DNA of 7,345 nt from Desulfobacterales bacterium (GCA_016735415.1 JAERRP010000077.1:1-7345); one strand, 5' to 3'; positions 1 to 6,362 are shown, numbered from the stretch's first letter. The notes: a model not told the origin generated them from the letters alone. Translations and numbers: made by a program.

Positions 1-107
1 GAATGATTCGGTATATCAATTTTCTAAAAGCACCCTCCGCACAAGGACGCAACCTGGCAACCTGTTTTGCAGACTACCTGAAAAGTCAGGATACGGAGAT
101 CATATGA
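1..107 (+). CDS. C-terminal end of an upstream CDS (partial, unidentified)
   Basis: An open frame enters from the window edge and ends at TGA 105-107. The readable part is about 34 residues from Met at 3-5, ending in Asp-Thr-Glu-Ile-Ile. That Met need not be the true start, because only two bases precede it and no ribosome site can be seen. The stop overlaps the next start as ATGA (104-107). The next two junctions in this operon have the same arrangement, which is the main reason to believe the frame is real. The visible segment has a mildly hydrophobic beginning followed by polar residues, and I recognise no motif. It is probably the tail of another member of the same operon. Function unknown. 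Confidence 0.55.
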   Translation, partial: MIRYINFLKAPSAQGRNLATCFADYLKSQDTEII

Positions 108-463
108 ATACAACCACGGCACCACCCGCATTCAGCTTGCAACCCGCCGCCTATCCGACCGTGACAGCGGTGCCGGCGCAGACTTCCATTTCCCCGGGAA
201 CGATGGTCTCCTCTGTTCTGCTTGCCAGCGCCATTGCCATCGGCACCAACATGGTCGACGTGAAACGCGGCAGCATGTCCCTCGGGATGGCCATGTTAAA
301 TGGCCTGGCCAAGGGGACCACCGCCACGCTGATCCTTGCGGCCACGAATCGGCTTTCAATCCCTTCCGTTATTGTGACTGCCGGGACATTGGCAGTGGCG
401 GGATTTGCGATCGATCATATCGTGATAGATCGCTCCGAAAAAGAGGTCGCGGCTCAGCAATGA
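104..463 (+). CDS. Small two-helix hydrophobic protein; MamC-like or ferrosome-accessory candidate
   Basis: 119 residues. ATG 104 follows GGAG at 95-98 with 5-base spacing and overlaps the upstream stop by 4 bases. The N-terminal 30 residues are Pro/Thr/Ala-rich and look flexible. Two hydrophobic, Ala/Gly-rich segments follow, about residues 33-49 and 84-106. Between them lies a semi-polar stretch with VDVKRG (51-56) and an Ala/Gly/Thr-rich segment (60-80). The C-terminus is charged (DRSEKE). There is no classical signal peptide. The layout, two membrane helices around a short basic loop with Gly spacing, resembles the magnetosome protein MamC/Mms13 by eye. That is inference, not a proven homology. 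Its stop overlaps the ATPase start (ATGA 460-463), so the two are probably made together. A small hydrophobic partner would suit a P1B-6 ATPase that sits in an organelle-like membrane. Confidence 0.72.
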   Translation: MNTTTAPPAFSLQPAAYPTVTAVPAQTSISPGTMVSSVLLASAIAIGTNMVDVKRGSMSLGMAMLNGLAKGTTATLILAATNRLSIPSVIVTAGTLAVAGFAIDHIVIDRSEKEVAAQQ

Positions 464-2601
464 AACCCCTGGCGGCACCATACACCATTTCCCACGAGCT
501 TCCCCAACGCATTCGCCTGCGCAGCAAACAACTGAAAAACCGGGCGCTTGATCCCGACTATTTCGAAGCTGCGCTGGAAAGCATTCCCGGGGTGGCTGCC
601 GTTCGGCTGAACACCCGGGCGGCCTGTGCCATTGTAAGGTACGATGGCTTGAATCAAACCCGTAATACGATTTTATCCCGTTTCAGCAATCTCCCCCTGG
701 AATTATTCAACGACCGGGGTGGTTTTCGGTCCCTGAATTCCATGCTCCCTGTTGCCGCCCGCGGCGCACTGGCGCTATCGACCCTGTTTCTACCCCAACT
801 GATCGGTGGACTTCTGGCCTTTGTACTGGCGGTTCCGGTCCTGTTTGACGGTGTTATGACCCTTTGGACCCGCCGCCGCATCAAGGTCGAAGTACTTGAT
901 GCCGCAGCGGTAACTTTCTGCCTGGTTCGCCGGGATTTTTTCACCGCCGCCACCATTGTTTTCATGCTCTCGGTGGGGCGATATCTGGAAGACCTCAGCG
1001 AAGACAAGTCCACCGGGTTGCTTAAGAGCCTGTTGAAACCCCAGGTTGATAAAATATGGATCGAGATCGATGGCCAAGAGCTCGAAATTGACCGGACCGA
1101 TGCCCGTATCGGTGATCGGGTGATTTGCGGGCCGGGTGAGATGATCCCCTTAGACGGCGTTGTCGTCAGTGGCGAGGCTTCGGTAAACCAGAGTTCCATC
1201 ACCGGCGAATCCGTACCGGTGCATGTTGAGCCTGGAACCGAGGTGCTTTCCGGTGCGGTGGTCGAGGATGGCCGGATTGTTTTTAAAGCCAGCCGCATCG
1301 GTGCAGAAACGTCCATGGCCCGCATCGGTGCTTTCCTGGAAAATTCTTTGCGGTATCAGTCTGAATCCCAGAAAAAAAGCGATGAGCTGGCCGATAAGCT
1401 GGTGCCGGTGACCTTTGGCCTGGGCGTAGGACTGCTGGCGGTTACCCGGGATTTGACCAAGGCCGCCGCCGTGTTGACGGTTGATTATTCCTGTGCGGTA
1501 AAGCTGGCCAATCCTGTTGCGGTACGGGTGTCCATGTATACCGCGGCCCATGAGGGGGTCCTGCTCAAAGGCGCCCAGGCCATGGACGAGCTGGCCCGCA
1601 TCGATACCCTTATTTTTGACAAAACCGGCACGCTGACCAAGGGCCGGCTCAAAGTAACGGATACCATTGCGTTTAATGGCATGGGGGATCGTGATCTCCT
1701 GGCGCTCGCCGCCAGTGCCGAAGAACACTATTCCCACCCGGCCGCTAAGGCCATCCTTCAGGCGGCCCGGGATGAAGGGTTGACACTTCCCCCCACCAGC
1801 CAGGTCGACTTTATTGTCGCCCATGGGGTGTCCGCATATATCGATGGACATCATGTGCTGGTCGGCAGCCGGCATTTTACACAGGAGGATGAAGGAATCG
1901 ATTGCAGCATGGCCGATGCCGCCATTTCCGGCCTCGAGGCCCAGGGCAAGAGCCTGCTCTATGTGGCCCGGGATGAAAAGCTGACGGGCATTATCGGCCT
2001 GCGGGACGAACTGCGCCCCGAGGCAGCCGACGTGCTGGCGGCCTTAAAAGAAACCGGTATCAAAAAGATCGTGATTCTGACCGGTGACAACCCGGTGGCG
2101 GCCCGGGTCCTTGCCGCTCAACTGCCGGCCGTGGATGACGTGCATTGGGAACTCAAACCCGAGGACAAGGCCGTTATTGTCTCCAAGTTACGGGAAAGCG
2201 GTCACCATGTCGCCTTTGCCGGTGACGGCGTAAACGACGCCCCGGCACTGGTAACCGCCGATGTGGGGATCTGCATGCCGGGCGGGGCCGATCTGGCCAG
2301 AGAATCCGCCCAGGTAATCCTCATGCAAGATGATCTTTATGGATTACTGGCTGCCAGACGGATCGCCCTTACCAACCAGAAAACCATCAAACGGTCTTTC
2401 TTTTCGGCAGTGGGGTTAAACACGGTTTTTTTGCTCCTGGCCACCTTCGGCATCGTTCAGCCGATAACCGCTGCGGTACTGCATAACACAAGCACGGTTG
2501 GTATCCTCGGTTATTCGGGATGGGCAGGATCCGGAAAGTTAAAGGTCGGCCGTGAGCAGGCAGGGCCATCCCGGATAGGGATAAGTGAGGCAGAAAAGTG
2601 A
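460..2601 (+). CDS. fezB: P1B-6-like metal-transporting P-type ATPase (FezB-like), YSC motif in TM6
   Basis: 713 residues. Integral membrane ATPase expected to move a transition metal, probably Fe(II). Residues 8-80 form a degenerate HMA fold with no CxxC but an Arg-rich LPQRIRLR (14-21). Membrane segments follow at about 95-131 and 145-176. The actuator domain has an intact TGES (248-251). TM5-TM6 cover about 312-355, with DYSCA (342-346) where most P1B ATPases have CPC. The catalytic core is complete: DKTGTLT from the phosphorylated Asp387, HP (426-427), TGDN (541-544) and GDGVNDAP (588-595). TM7-TM8 are at about 647-685. ATG 460 overlaps the upstream stop; GAGG 443-446 is rather distant, so translational coupling is likely. 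Established knowledge: P1B-6 ATPases have an SC-type TM6 motif, tend to sit near feo genes, and include FezB of ferrosomes. The symbol rests on this motif and context. The last ~30 residues are atypical for the family. Substrate and organelle role are inferred. Confidence 0.85.
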   Translation: MKPLAAPYTISHELPQRIRLRSKQLKNRALDPDYFEAALESIPGVAAVRLNTRAACAIVRYDGLNQTRNTILSRFSNLPLELFNDRGGFRSLNSMLPVAARGALALSTLFLPQLIGGLLAFVLAVPVLFDGVMTLWTRRRIKVEVLDAAAVTFCLVRRDFFTAATIVFMLSVGRYLEDLSEDKSTGLLKSLLKPQVDKIWIEIDGQELEIDRTDARIGDRVICGPGEMIPLDGVVVSGEASVNQSSITGESVPVHVEPGTEVLSGAVVEDGRIVFKASRIGAETSMARIGAFLENSLRYQSESQKKSDELADKLVPVTFGLGVGLLAVTRDLTKAAAVLTVDYSCAVKLANPVAVRVSMYTAAHEGVLLKGAQAMDELARIDTLIFDKTGTLTKGRLKVTDTIAFNGMGDRDLLALAASAEEHYSHPAAKAILQAARDEGLTLPPTSQVDFIVAHGVSAYIDGHHVLVGSRHFTQEDEGIDCSMADAAISGLEAQGKSLLYVARDEKLTGIIGLRDELRPEAADVLAALKETGIKKIVILTGDNPVAARVLAAQLPAVDDVHWELKPEDKAVIVSKLRESGHHVAFAGDGVNDAPALVTADVGICMPGGADLARESAQVILMQDDLYGLLAARRIALTNQKTIKRSFFSAVGLNTVFLLLATFGIVQPITAAVLHNTSTVGILGYSGWAGSGKLKVGREQAGPSRIGISEAEK

Positions 2602-3356
2602 CGATAGCACTCAACGATGCACCGATGAATACGGAACTGGTGTTGCTGCAAGTCTCCAGTGCCGGCTTGGCGGCCTGGCTGCAAAGGGTGGGATTGTTTG
2701 TCGGCTCCACGCTTATGCGCCATGATGAAGAGATGATCTATCACCCTGTCAGGGTGACGGCTTTACACGGTGATGTGGTCGTTCCTGCCGGGCTGGCCAG
2801 CAAGGTTCTGGTTCATCTTGACGAGGGTGATCGGTTGCCGCTGGTTGAAATGACGCGCGGCACAACAGGACACATTGAAACCATGACCTGCGGCAGGGGA
2901 TGTGTCCGGGCGCTCTCCAAGCTCGGTCTTAAAGAAGAGGTCAAGGTGACTTGTGTGCGCCAACTGCCGCACATGGACTACCTGACCATTATCGACCGCA
3001 GAGCGCGCACCCGAATCACCGAAGGTGAAGCAGCACATATATGGGGCCGGGTGGAAGGTGAAAAGCCGACCCAGTTTTATTTTGCCCGACAGGGTCAACC
3101 CTTTGAGGTACTCGATGTCATTGGCGGGCAAAGAGCAAAAAAACACCTAAAAACCCACGGCATCACACCAGGCAAGGAATTGATACTCGAAACCATAGAG
3201 CAGGCCAATGAACTGCATAAACCGAGCCGCCGGGTAGTAATCATCACCAGCCCGGGCGGCCTGCGGTTGTATCTGGATGAAAGCCAGGCGCAGCAGATTG
3301 TGGTTAAGCACGTAGAGCACCCGGCCCGACCCACCCAAAAAACCGACAACCGATAA
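2598..3356 (+). CDS. Protein with about three tandem FeoA-like domains
   Basis: 252 residues, soluble, about three times the length of a lone FeoA (roughly 75-85). I see three SH3-like units. Unit A is about 12-75, with the G-L-x-V-G turn and VVVPAGLA. Unit B is about 80-155, with the most canonical FeoA core: CGRGC (98-102), ALSKLGL, then VRQLP. Unit C is about 160-240, with KKHLKTHGITPGKEL and an end resembling the FeoA strand GGLRLYLDESQA. FeoA is a small cytosolic partner that modulates the Fe(II) transporter FeoB. No feoB lies in the window, and the gene is coupled to the ATPase by a GTGA overlap (2598-2601). The GTG start is chosen because GAGG (2587-2590) lies 7 bases upstream; an in-frame ATG at 2625 has no ribosome site. 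I infer that it regulates or docks on the ATPase. Cys98/Cys102 could bind metal. Confidence 0.8.
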   Translation: MTIALNDAPMNTELVLLQVSSAGLAAWLQRVGLFVGSTLMRHDEEMIYHPVRVTALHGDVVVPAGLASKVLVHLDEGDRLPLVEMTRGTTGHIETMTCGRGCVRALSKLGLKEEVKVTCVRQLPHMDYLTIIDRRARTRITEGEAAHIWGRVEGEKPTQFYFARQGQPFEVLDVIGGQRAKKHLKTHGITPGKELILETIEQANELHKPSRRVVIITSPGGLRLYLDESQAQQIVVKHVEHPARPTQKTDNR

Positions 3357-3362
3357 GAGGGA

Positions 3363-3644
3363 TTATGATGTCCCCTTGGTTTCAGCCTGGACTTCGTTCC
3401 ACATGGTGGCATACTTTTCCCTGGTTTTGCCCAGGGATGCGTCCACTTTTATCTTGGCCTTATATGCGCTTTTCATGACGCCTTTTACGGCCCGATCCGC
3501 CAGATTTTCGCGCTGGGCGTTTTCTTCCGATTTCAACCCGACTTTTTTCCCGATCCTGTACGTCAGATAACCGGCTGCACCGAAAACCAGCCAACCGACA
3601 GGATTGGTTGCCAACAGGGGTGTATAGAGAACTGGCGTCGCCAT
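3363..3644 (-). CDS. Small single-pass membrane protein with long charged C-terminal tail (paralogue 1)
   Basis: 93 residues, second gene of the minus-strand pair. One hydrophobic, Gly-rich helix at about residues 12-31 (core PVGWLVFGAAGYLTYRIGKK) is followed by a basic and acidic, helix-prone tail (32-93) with several Lys/Glu pairs. The ATG at 3642-3644 shares one base with the preceding stop (TAATG) and follows AGGAG with 7-base spacing, so the pair is translationally coupled. The first 30 residues clearly resemble the upstream neighbour: (T)PLLAT-x-PxGW-x-V-x-G-x-x-GY-x-x-Y and then Gly-Lys-Lys. Small TM proteins with charged tails accompany P1B ATPases elsewhere, for example the mycobacterial PacL (DUF1490) zinc-efflux partners. 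No metal-binding His/Asp tail is visible here. A membrane scaffold or adaptor for the flanking ATPases is a reasonable inference. Family not identified. The stop is 6 bases from the convergent FeoA-like gene. Confidence 0.8.
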   Translation of the reverse strand: MATPVLYTPLLATNPVGWLVFGAAGYLTYRIGKKVGLKSEENAQRENLADRAVKGVMKSAYKAKIKVDASLGKTREKYATMWNEVQAETKGTS

Positions 3645-3820
3645 TATTTAGCTCCTTTTGGGGCTGTTGTTTTTTTAGGTGTCTCTTCGGCGGCCTCACC
3701 TTGGGTAATCGCTTCAGCCTCGGCCTCACCCTTCTTTTTTCCGAACCAGTAAAGCGCATAGCCGCCAAGACCGAGAACAAACCATCCAATAGGGGTTGCT
3801 GCCAGTGGCGTACAGATCAT
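3644..3820 (-). CDS. Small single-pass membrane protein with Glu/Ala/Lys tail (paralogue 2)
   Basis: 58 residues, first gene of the minus-strand pair. I chose the ATG at 3818-3820 because AGGAGG (complement of 3827-3832) lies 6 bases upstream. An in-frame ATG 10 codons earlier (3850) would place that site inside the gene. Residues 4-27 hold the shared PLAATP-x-GW core and a Gly-rich helix ending at the basic Phe-Gly-Lys-Lys-Lys. The remainder is low-complexity: GEAEAEA, then an Ala/Glu/Thr/Pro/Lys stretch ending Lys-Gly-Ala-Lys. The Glu/Ala-rich part recalls the Glu/Ala motif described for PacL-type partners of P1B ATPases. There is no His-rich metal tail, so this is only an analogy. Expression is probably from the promoter at 3886-3914. 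Function unknown; likely a membrane adaptor. Confidence 0.8.
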   Translation of the reverse strand: MICTPLAATPIGWFVLGLGGYALYWFGKKKGEAEAEAITQGEAAEETPKKTTAPKGAK

Positions 3821-3880
3821 TGCAGACCTCCTTTTATGTTGTGGACCCAATGGTCGTAACAGGATTAATTCCCGCTATCA

Positions 3881-3892
3881 TTATTATAATAA
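3881..3892. promoter_or_regulatory. Perfect 12-base palindrome over the -10 box; possible Fur-like operator
   Basis: TTATTATAATAA is a perfect inverted repeat that covers the minus-strand -10 hexamer. With its flank, the minus strand reads TATTAT-AATAAT-GATAGC, a loose match to the repeated GATAAT hexamers of a Fur box (about 13 of 18 positions). A repressor bound here would block the promoter, and an iron regulator would suit the neighbouring genes. Chance matches are common in such AT-rich DNA, so this is a weak call. Confidence 0.3.
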
Positions 3893-3914
3893 ACAGGCCT
3901 CGATGTATTGTCAA
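3886..3914 (-). promoter_or_regulatory. Sigma70-type promoter for the micro-protein operon
   Basis: On the minus strand a perfect -35 box TTGACA (complement of 3909-3914) is followed after exactly 17 bases by TATTAT (complement of 3886-3891), five of six matches to the -10 consensus. Transcription would begin near 3879, giving a leader of about 60 bases before the ATG at 3820. It is the best promoter-like sequence I found in the window. The assignment is by consensus only. Confidence 0.6.
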
Positions 3915-3993
3915 CCGATTAATATCATTACATATATTAGCTATTATTAACATTTTTTCAAACCCCTAAGATTCACAAATTGAAGGTATCCCA

Positions 3994-6315
3994 GTGAATA
4001 TGAATCGTAATGAAAACGCTAAATCAAAATCGAACCATTGCGTAATACGTCGATCGCTTCTGCAGCGGGCCGGGATTAGCATTAAGCAGGCCATGCCCGG
4101 TCGGATGCGGGTCCGTATTAAAAGCTTGCGCCGAAACGCAACCCGAGCATTCTGGATGCGGCAGCATCTTTTGCAGGGCAGCGACGTGACCCAGGTTGAA
4201 ACCCGACTGACCACCGGTTCGGTGATCATCACCTTTGAGCCTGAGCGGATCACCATCAGGTCCCTTTTGGCCGAGATCTTTGAACAGGTCCTTCATCCCG
4301 TAGCATACAAAGTGCCGGAACAGGCGCCAGGACTCCCTGTCGCCGGTTCCCGGGACTGCGACTGCGCTGCCCCGGCTTCGCTGACCACCAAACTGAGACG
4401 GGTAATCCTGCTGACCGCTTTTGTTGTCTACGCCGCCATTCGCAGTTGGATATTCAAACTGCCCCTGGCACAAAACCCGTTGAGCCTTGTCGCCATGGTG
4501 GCCGTTGTCGCCACTGCACCCCTGATCCGGAAAGCGGCGGCAGATGTGTCGGAAAAAAAGGGCCTTACGCTCAGGCCCTTTCTGGCCGCCGGCTGTATCG
4601 TGACCATCGCCATGGGCGAAGCCTTCACCGCTCTTGAAATTATCTGGGTTTATAATGCGGCGGAGTTGACCGAGGATTATGTGGCTGAACGATCACGGCG
4701 GGCCATCCGCAATATACTCGAAGTGGCACCGGTAAACGCCTTTGTGATGATAGACGGCATGGAGGTGGAGACAAAAGTCGGCGATCTCCGGCCCGATGAT
4801 ATTATCGCCGTACATACCGGCGAGAAGATCCCGGTGGACGGTGTGGTGACGGATGGAAAGGCACTGGTGGAAGAGGCCTCCATTAACGGGCGCGCAGAAG
4901 CCACCCTGCGAAGCAGGAAAGATTCGGTTTTCGCTGGAACCATTGTCAGCCAGGGGACGATTTTTATCCGTACGGTTAAGACGGGCGAAGAGACCTATCT
5001 TGCCGGCATCATGCACATGGTGGAAGCGTCGCTGGCCAACAAGGCGCCGGTCGAACAAAAAGCGGACGAACTGGCATCCCGGCTCATGAAAATCGGATTT
5101 ACCGCCACCTTTGCTACCCTGCTTCTAACCGCAGACCCCATGCGGGCCCTGACGGTTATGCTGGTCATGGCTTGCCCCTGCGCAACGGTGTTGGCGGCCG
5201 GAACAGCTGTGATGGCGGCAGTTGCCAATGCAGCCCGACGCAACATCCTGATCAAGGGCGGTCTCTATCTGGAAACTGTGGGCCAGGCGGATGTATATTG
5301 TTTTGACAAGACCGGCACCCTGACCATGGACCAACCGGAGATTGTAACCATCGCCGGTCGGACGCCGTCTATTTCCCGGGATCGTATTTTGTCCATAGCC
5401 GCCACAGCGGAATCCCATAACCAGCACCCCATGGCCCGGGCCATTCTTGCCGCCGCCAGGGAAAGGGGCCTCTCTCCTGAGCCCCACGCAACTTGTGAAT
5501 TCAAAATGGGTCGGGGCGTTTTATGCACCATGCGTGGCGGTGATACTGTTTATCTCGTCGGCAACCGTCCCTTTATGGATGAACAGGGTGTGGATGTTCG
5601 CTGGTTTAACCGCAACGTCGACCGGCAGGTCCAGGCCGGCAACACCGTGGTTTATGTGGCCAAAAATGGTAAAGTTCAGGGGATGATCGGCGTGGCCAAC
5701 CGGATCCGGCCCGAAGCGGTTAAAGTGCTTCGCTGCCTGCGTGCCGATGGCGTGAAATCGATTCATCTGGTCACCGGGGACAATAAATATGTGGCCGAAA
5801 CCATGATGAAGATTTACGATTTTGACGACTGCCGGGCCCAGCTTCTTCCGGAAGACAAAGCACAACGCGTGGACGAACTGAAAAATGGGAACACCGTGGT
5901 CATGGTGGGAGACGGTATCAACGATGCCCTGGCTCTGGCCCATGCCGATATCGGCATCGCCATGGGGGCCGGTGGCGCGGAAGTGGCCATGGAAGCGGCC
6001 GACATCGCCCTGGTCGACTCCGACCTGGAAAGCCTGATGAAAATGCGCAACCTGAGTCATCAGACCATGGCAGTGATTGATCAAAATCATTTCCTGGCTG
6101 TCTCAACCGATTTGATCGGCGTGGCGCTTGCCATGGCAGGCATTCTCTCGCCGATTATGGCCGGGATGATCCATCTTCTGCATACCGGCGGGATCCTGAT
6201 CAATTCAAGCCGGCTGCTGGGCTGGGAACCTCCGGATGAACCCATGGCGCATTGTCATGGATGTTTAAGAAAATGCCTGTGTGGAAAAGGCCAATACAAA
6301 GAGAAAACCTGCTGA
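3994..6315 (+). CDS. P1B-type heavy-metal ATPase with CPC motif, Arg-rich N-terminus and NGR in place of TGE
   Basis: 773 residues. Residues 27-103 form an HMA2-like domain without CxxC but with MPGRMRVR (34-41). Cys122/Cys124 lie in the linker. Membrane segments are at about 136-154, 161-178 and 196-221. The actuator domain spans about 250-330, but its catalytic loop reads Ser-Ile-Asn-Gly-Arg (296-300) where Thr-Gly-Glu is expected. TM6 has CPC (394-396). The phosphorylation site DKTGTLT starts at Asp438; HP is 478-479, TGDN 594-597 and GDGINDALA 639-647 (Leu for the usual Pro). TM7-TM8 are about 698-738. The tail holds HCHGC (753-757), CLC (761-763) and a terminal Cys. GTG 3994 is preferred over ATG 4000 because GAAGG (3982-3986) is 7 bases upstream. 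CPC pumps usually carry Cu(I), Zn(II) or similar metals; the metal here is unknown. Loss of the TGE glutamate should slow dephosphorylation, so transport needs testing. Confidence 0.87.
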   Translation: MNMNRNENAKSKSNHCVIRRSLLQRAGISIKQAMPGRMRVRIKSLRRNATRAFWMRQHLLQGSDVTQVETRLTTGSVIITFEPERITIRSLLAEIFEQVLHPVAYKVPEQAPGLPVAGSRDCDCAAPASLTTKLRRVILLTAFVVYAAIRSWIFKLPLAQNPLSLVAMVAVVATAPLIRKAAADVSEKKGLTLRPFLAAGCIVTIAMGEAFTALEIIWVYNAAELTEDYVAERSRRAIRNILEVAPVNAFVMIDGMEVETKVGDLRPDDIIAVHTGEKIPVDGVVTDGKALVEEASINGRAEATLRSRKDSVFAGTIVSQGTIFIRTVKTGEETYLAGIMHMVEASLANKAPVEQKADELASRLMKIGFTATFATLLLTADPMRALTVMLVMACPCATVLAAGTAVMAAVANAARRNILIKGGLYLETVGQADVYCFDKTGTLTMDQPEIVTIAGRTPSISRDRILSIAATAESHNQHPMARAILAAARERGLSPEPHATCEFKMGRGVLCTMRGGDTVYLVGNRPFMDEQGVDVRWFNRNVDRQVQAGNTVVYVAKNGKVQGMIGVANRIRPEAVKVLRCLRADGVKSIHLVTGDNKYVAETMMKIYDFDDCRAQLLPEDKAQRVDELKNGNTVVMVGDGINDALALAHADIGIAMGAGGAEVAMEAADIALVDSDLESLMKMRNLSHQTMAVIDQNHFLAVSTDLIGVALAMAGILSPIMAGMIHLLHTGGILINSSRLLGWEPPDEPMAHCHGCLRKCLCGKGQYKEKTC

Positions 6316-6362
6316 CATCCACCGCTGTAAACGTCGAACGCCCAATATCGAATTTTGAATAG
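6316..6362 (+). other. Short intergenic spacer, nothing recognised
   Basis: This 47-base gap lies between the CPC ATPase stop and the YceI-like start. I see no hairpin followed by a T-run and no clear promoter. It is consistent with cotranscription of the two genes, but with weak ribosome loading at the second. Confidence 0.5.

Larger units (their letters stand above)
3821..3993. promoter_or_regulatory. Divergent AT-rich intergenic control region
   Basis: This 173-base spacer separates the minus-strand micro-protein operon from the plus-strand CPC ATPase and is the only sizeable gap in the window. From about 3862 to 3960 it is strongly AT-rich compared with the coding DNA on either side. It contains the minus-strand promoter and palindrome listed separately, and further AT-rich near-repeats at 3917-3951. 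For the plus strand a weak candidate is TTGTCA (3908-3913) with TATATT (3933-3938), but its 19-base spacing is long, so I do not list it as a promoter. The ATPase start GTG 3994 has GAAGG at 3982-3986. Confidence 0.7.

Noticed and set aside
654..1875. Long minus-strand open frames opposite the first ATPase (654-1325 and 1150-1875)
   Set aside because: They are antisense to a strongly conserved ATPase. Their translations show no recognisable domain, and no ribosome site was noticed.
2426..2432. T-run in the first ATPase as a programmed frameshift or terminator
   Set aside because: It encodes ordinary TM7 residues (Val-Phe-Leu), no hairpin precedes it, and the frame continues normally to TM8.
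2625..2627. Alternative ATG start for the FeoA-like protein
   Set aside because: No ribosome site precedes it, while GTG 2598 has GAGG at 7 bases and overlaps the previous stop.
3357..3376. Short inverted repeat (GGGA / TCCC) between the convergent genes, possible terminator
   Set aside because: The stem is only about four pairs, there is no T-run, and it lies partly inside the 93-residue gene.
3608..3859. Plus-strand open frame across the micro-protein pair
   Set aside because: The minus-strand genes have good ribosome sites, a promoter and paralogous sequences. The plus-strand frame has none of these.
4000..4002. Alternative ATG start for the second ATPase
   Set aside because: The GAAGG site is 13 bases away, against 7 for GTG 3994. 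The difference is two residues and does not affect function.
5521..6090. His-rich 189-residue minus-strand open frame opposite the second ATPase
   Set aside because: The His and Gly content comes from ATG/GAT-rich codons of the ATPase read in reverse. It is a shadow, not a metal-binding protein.
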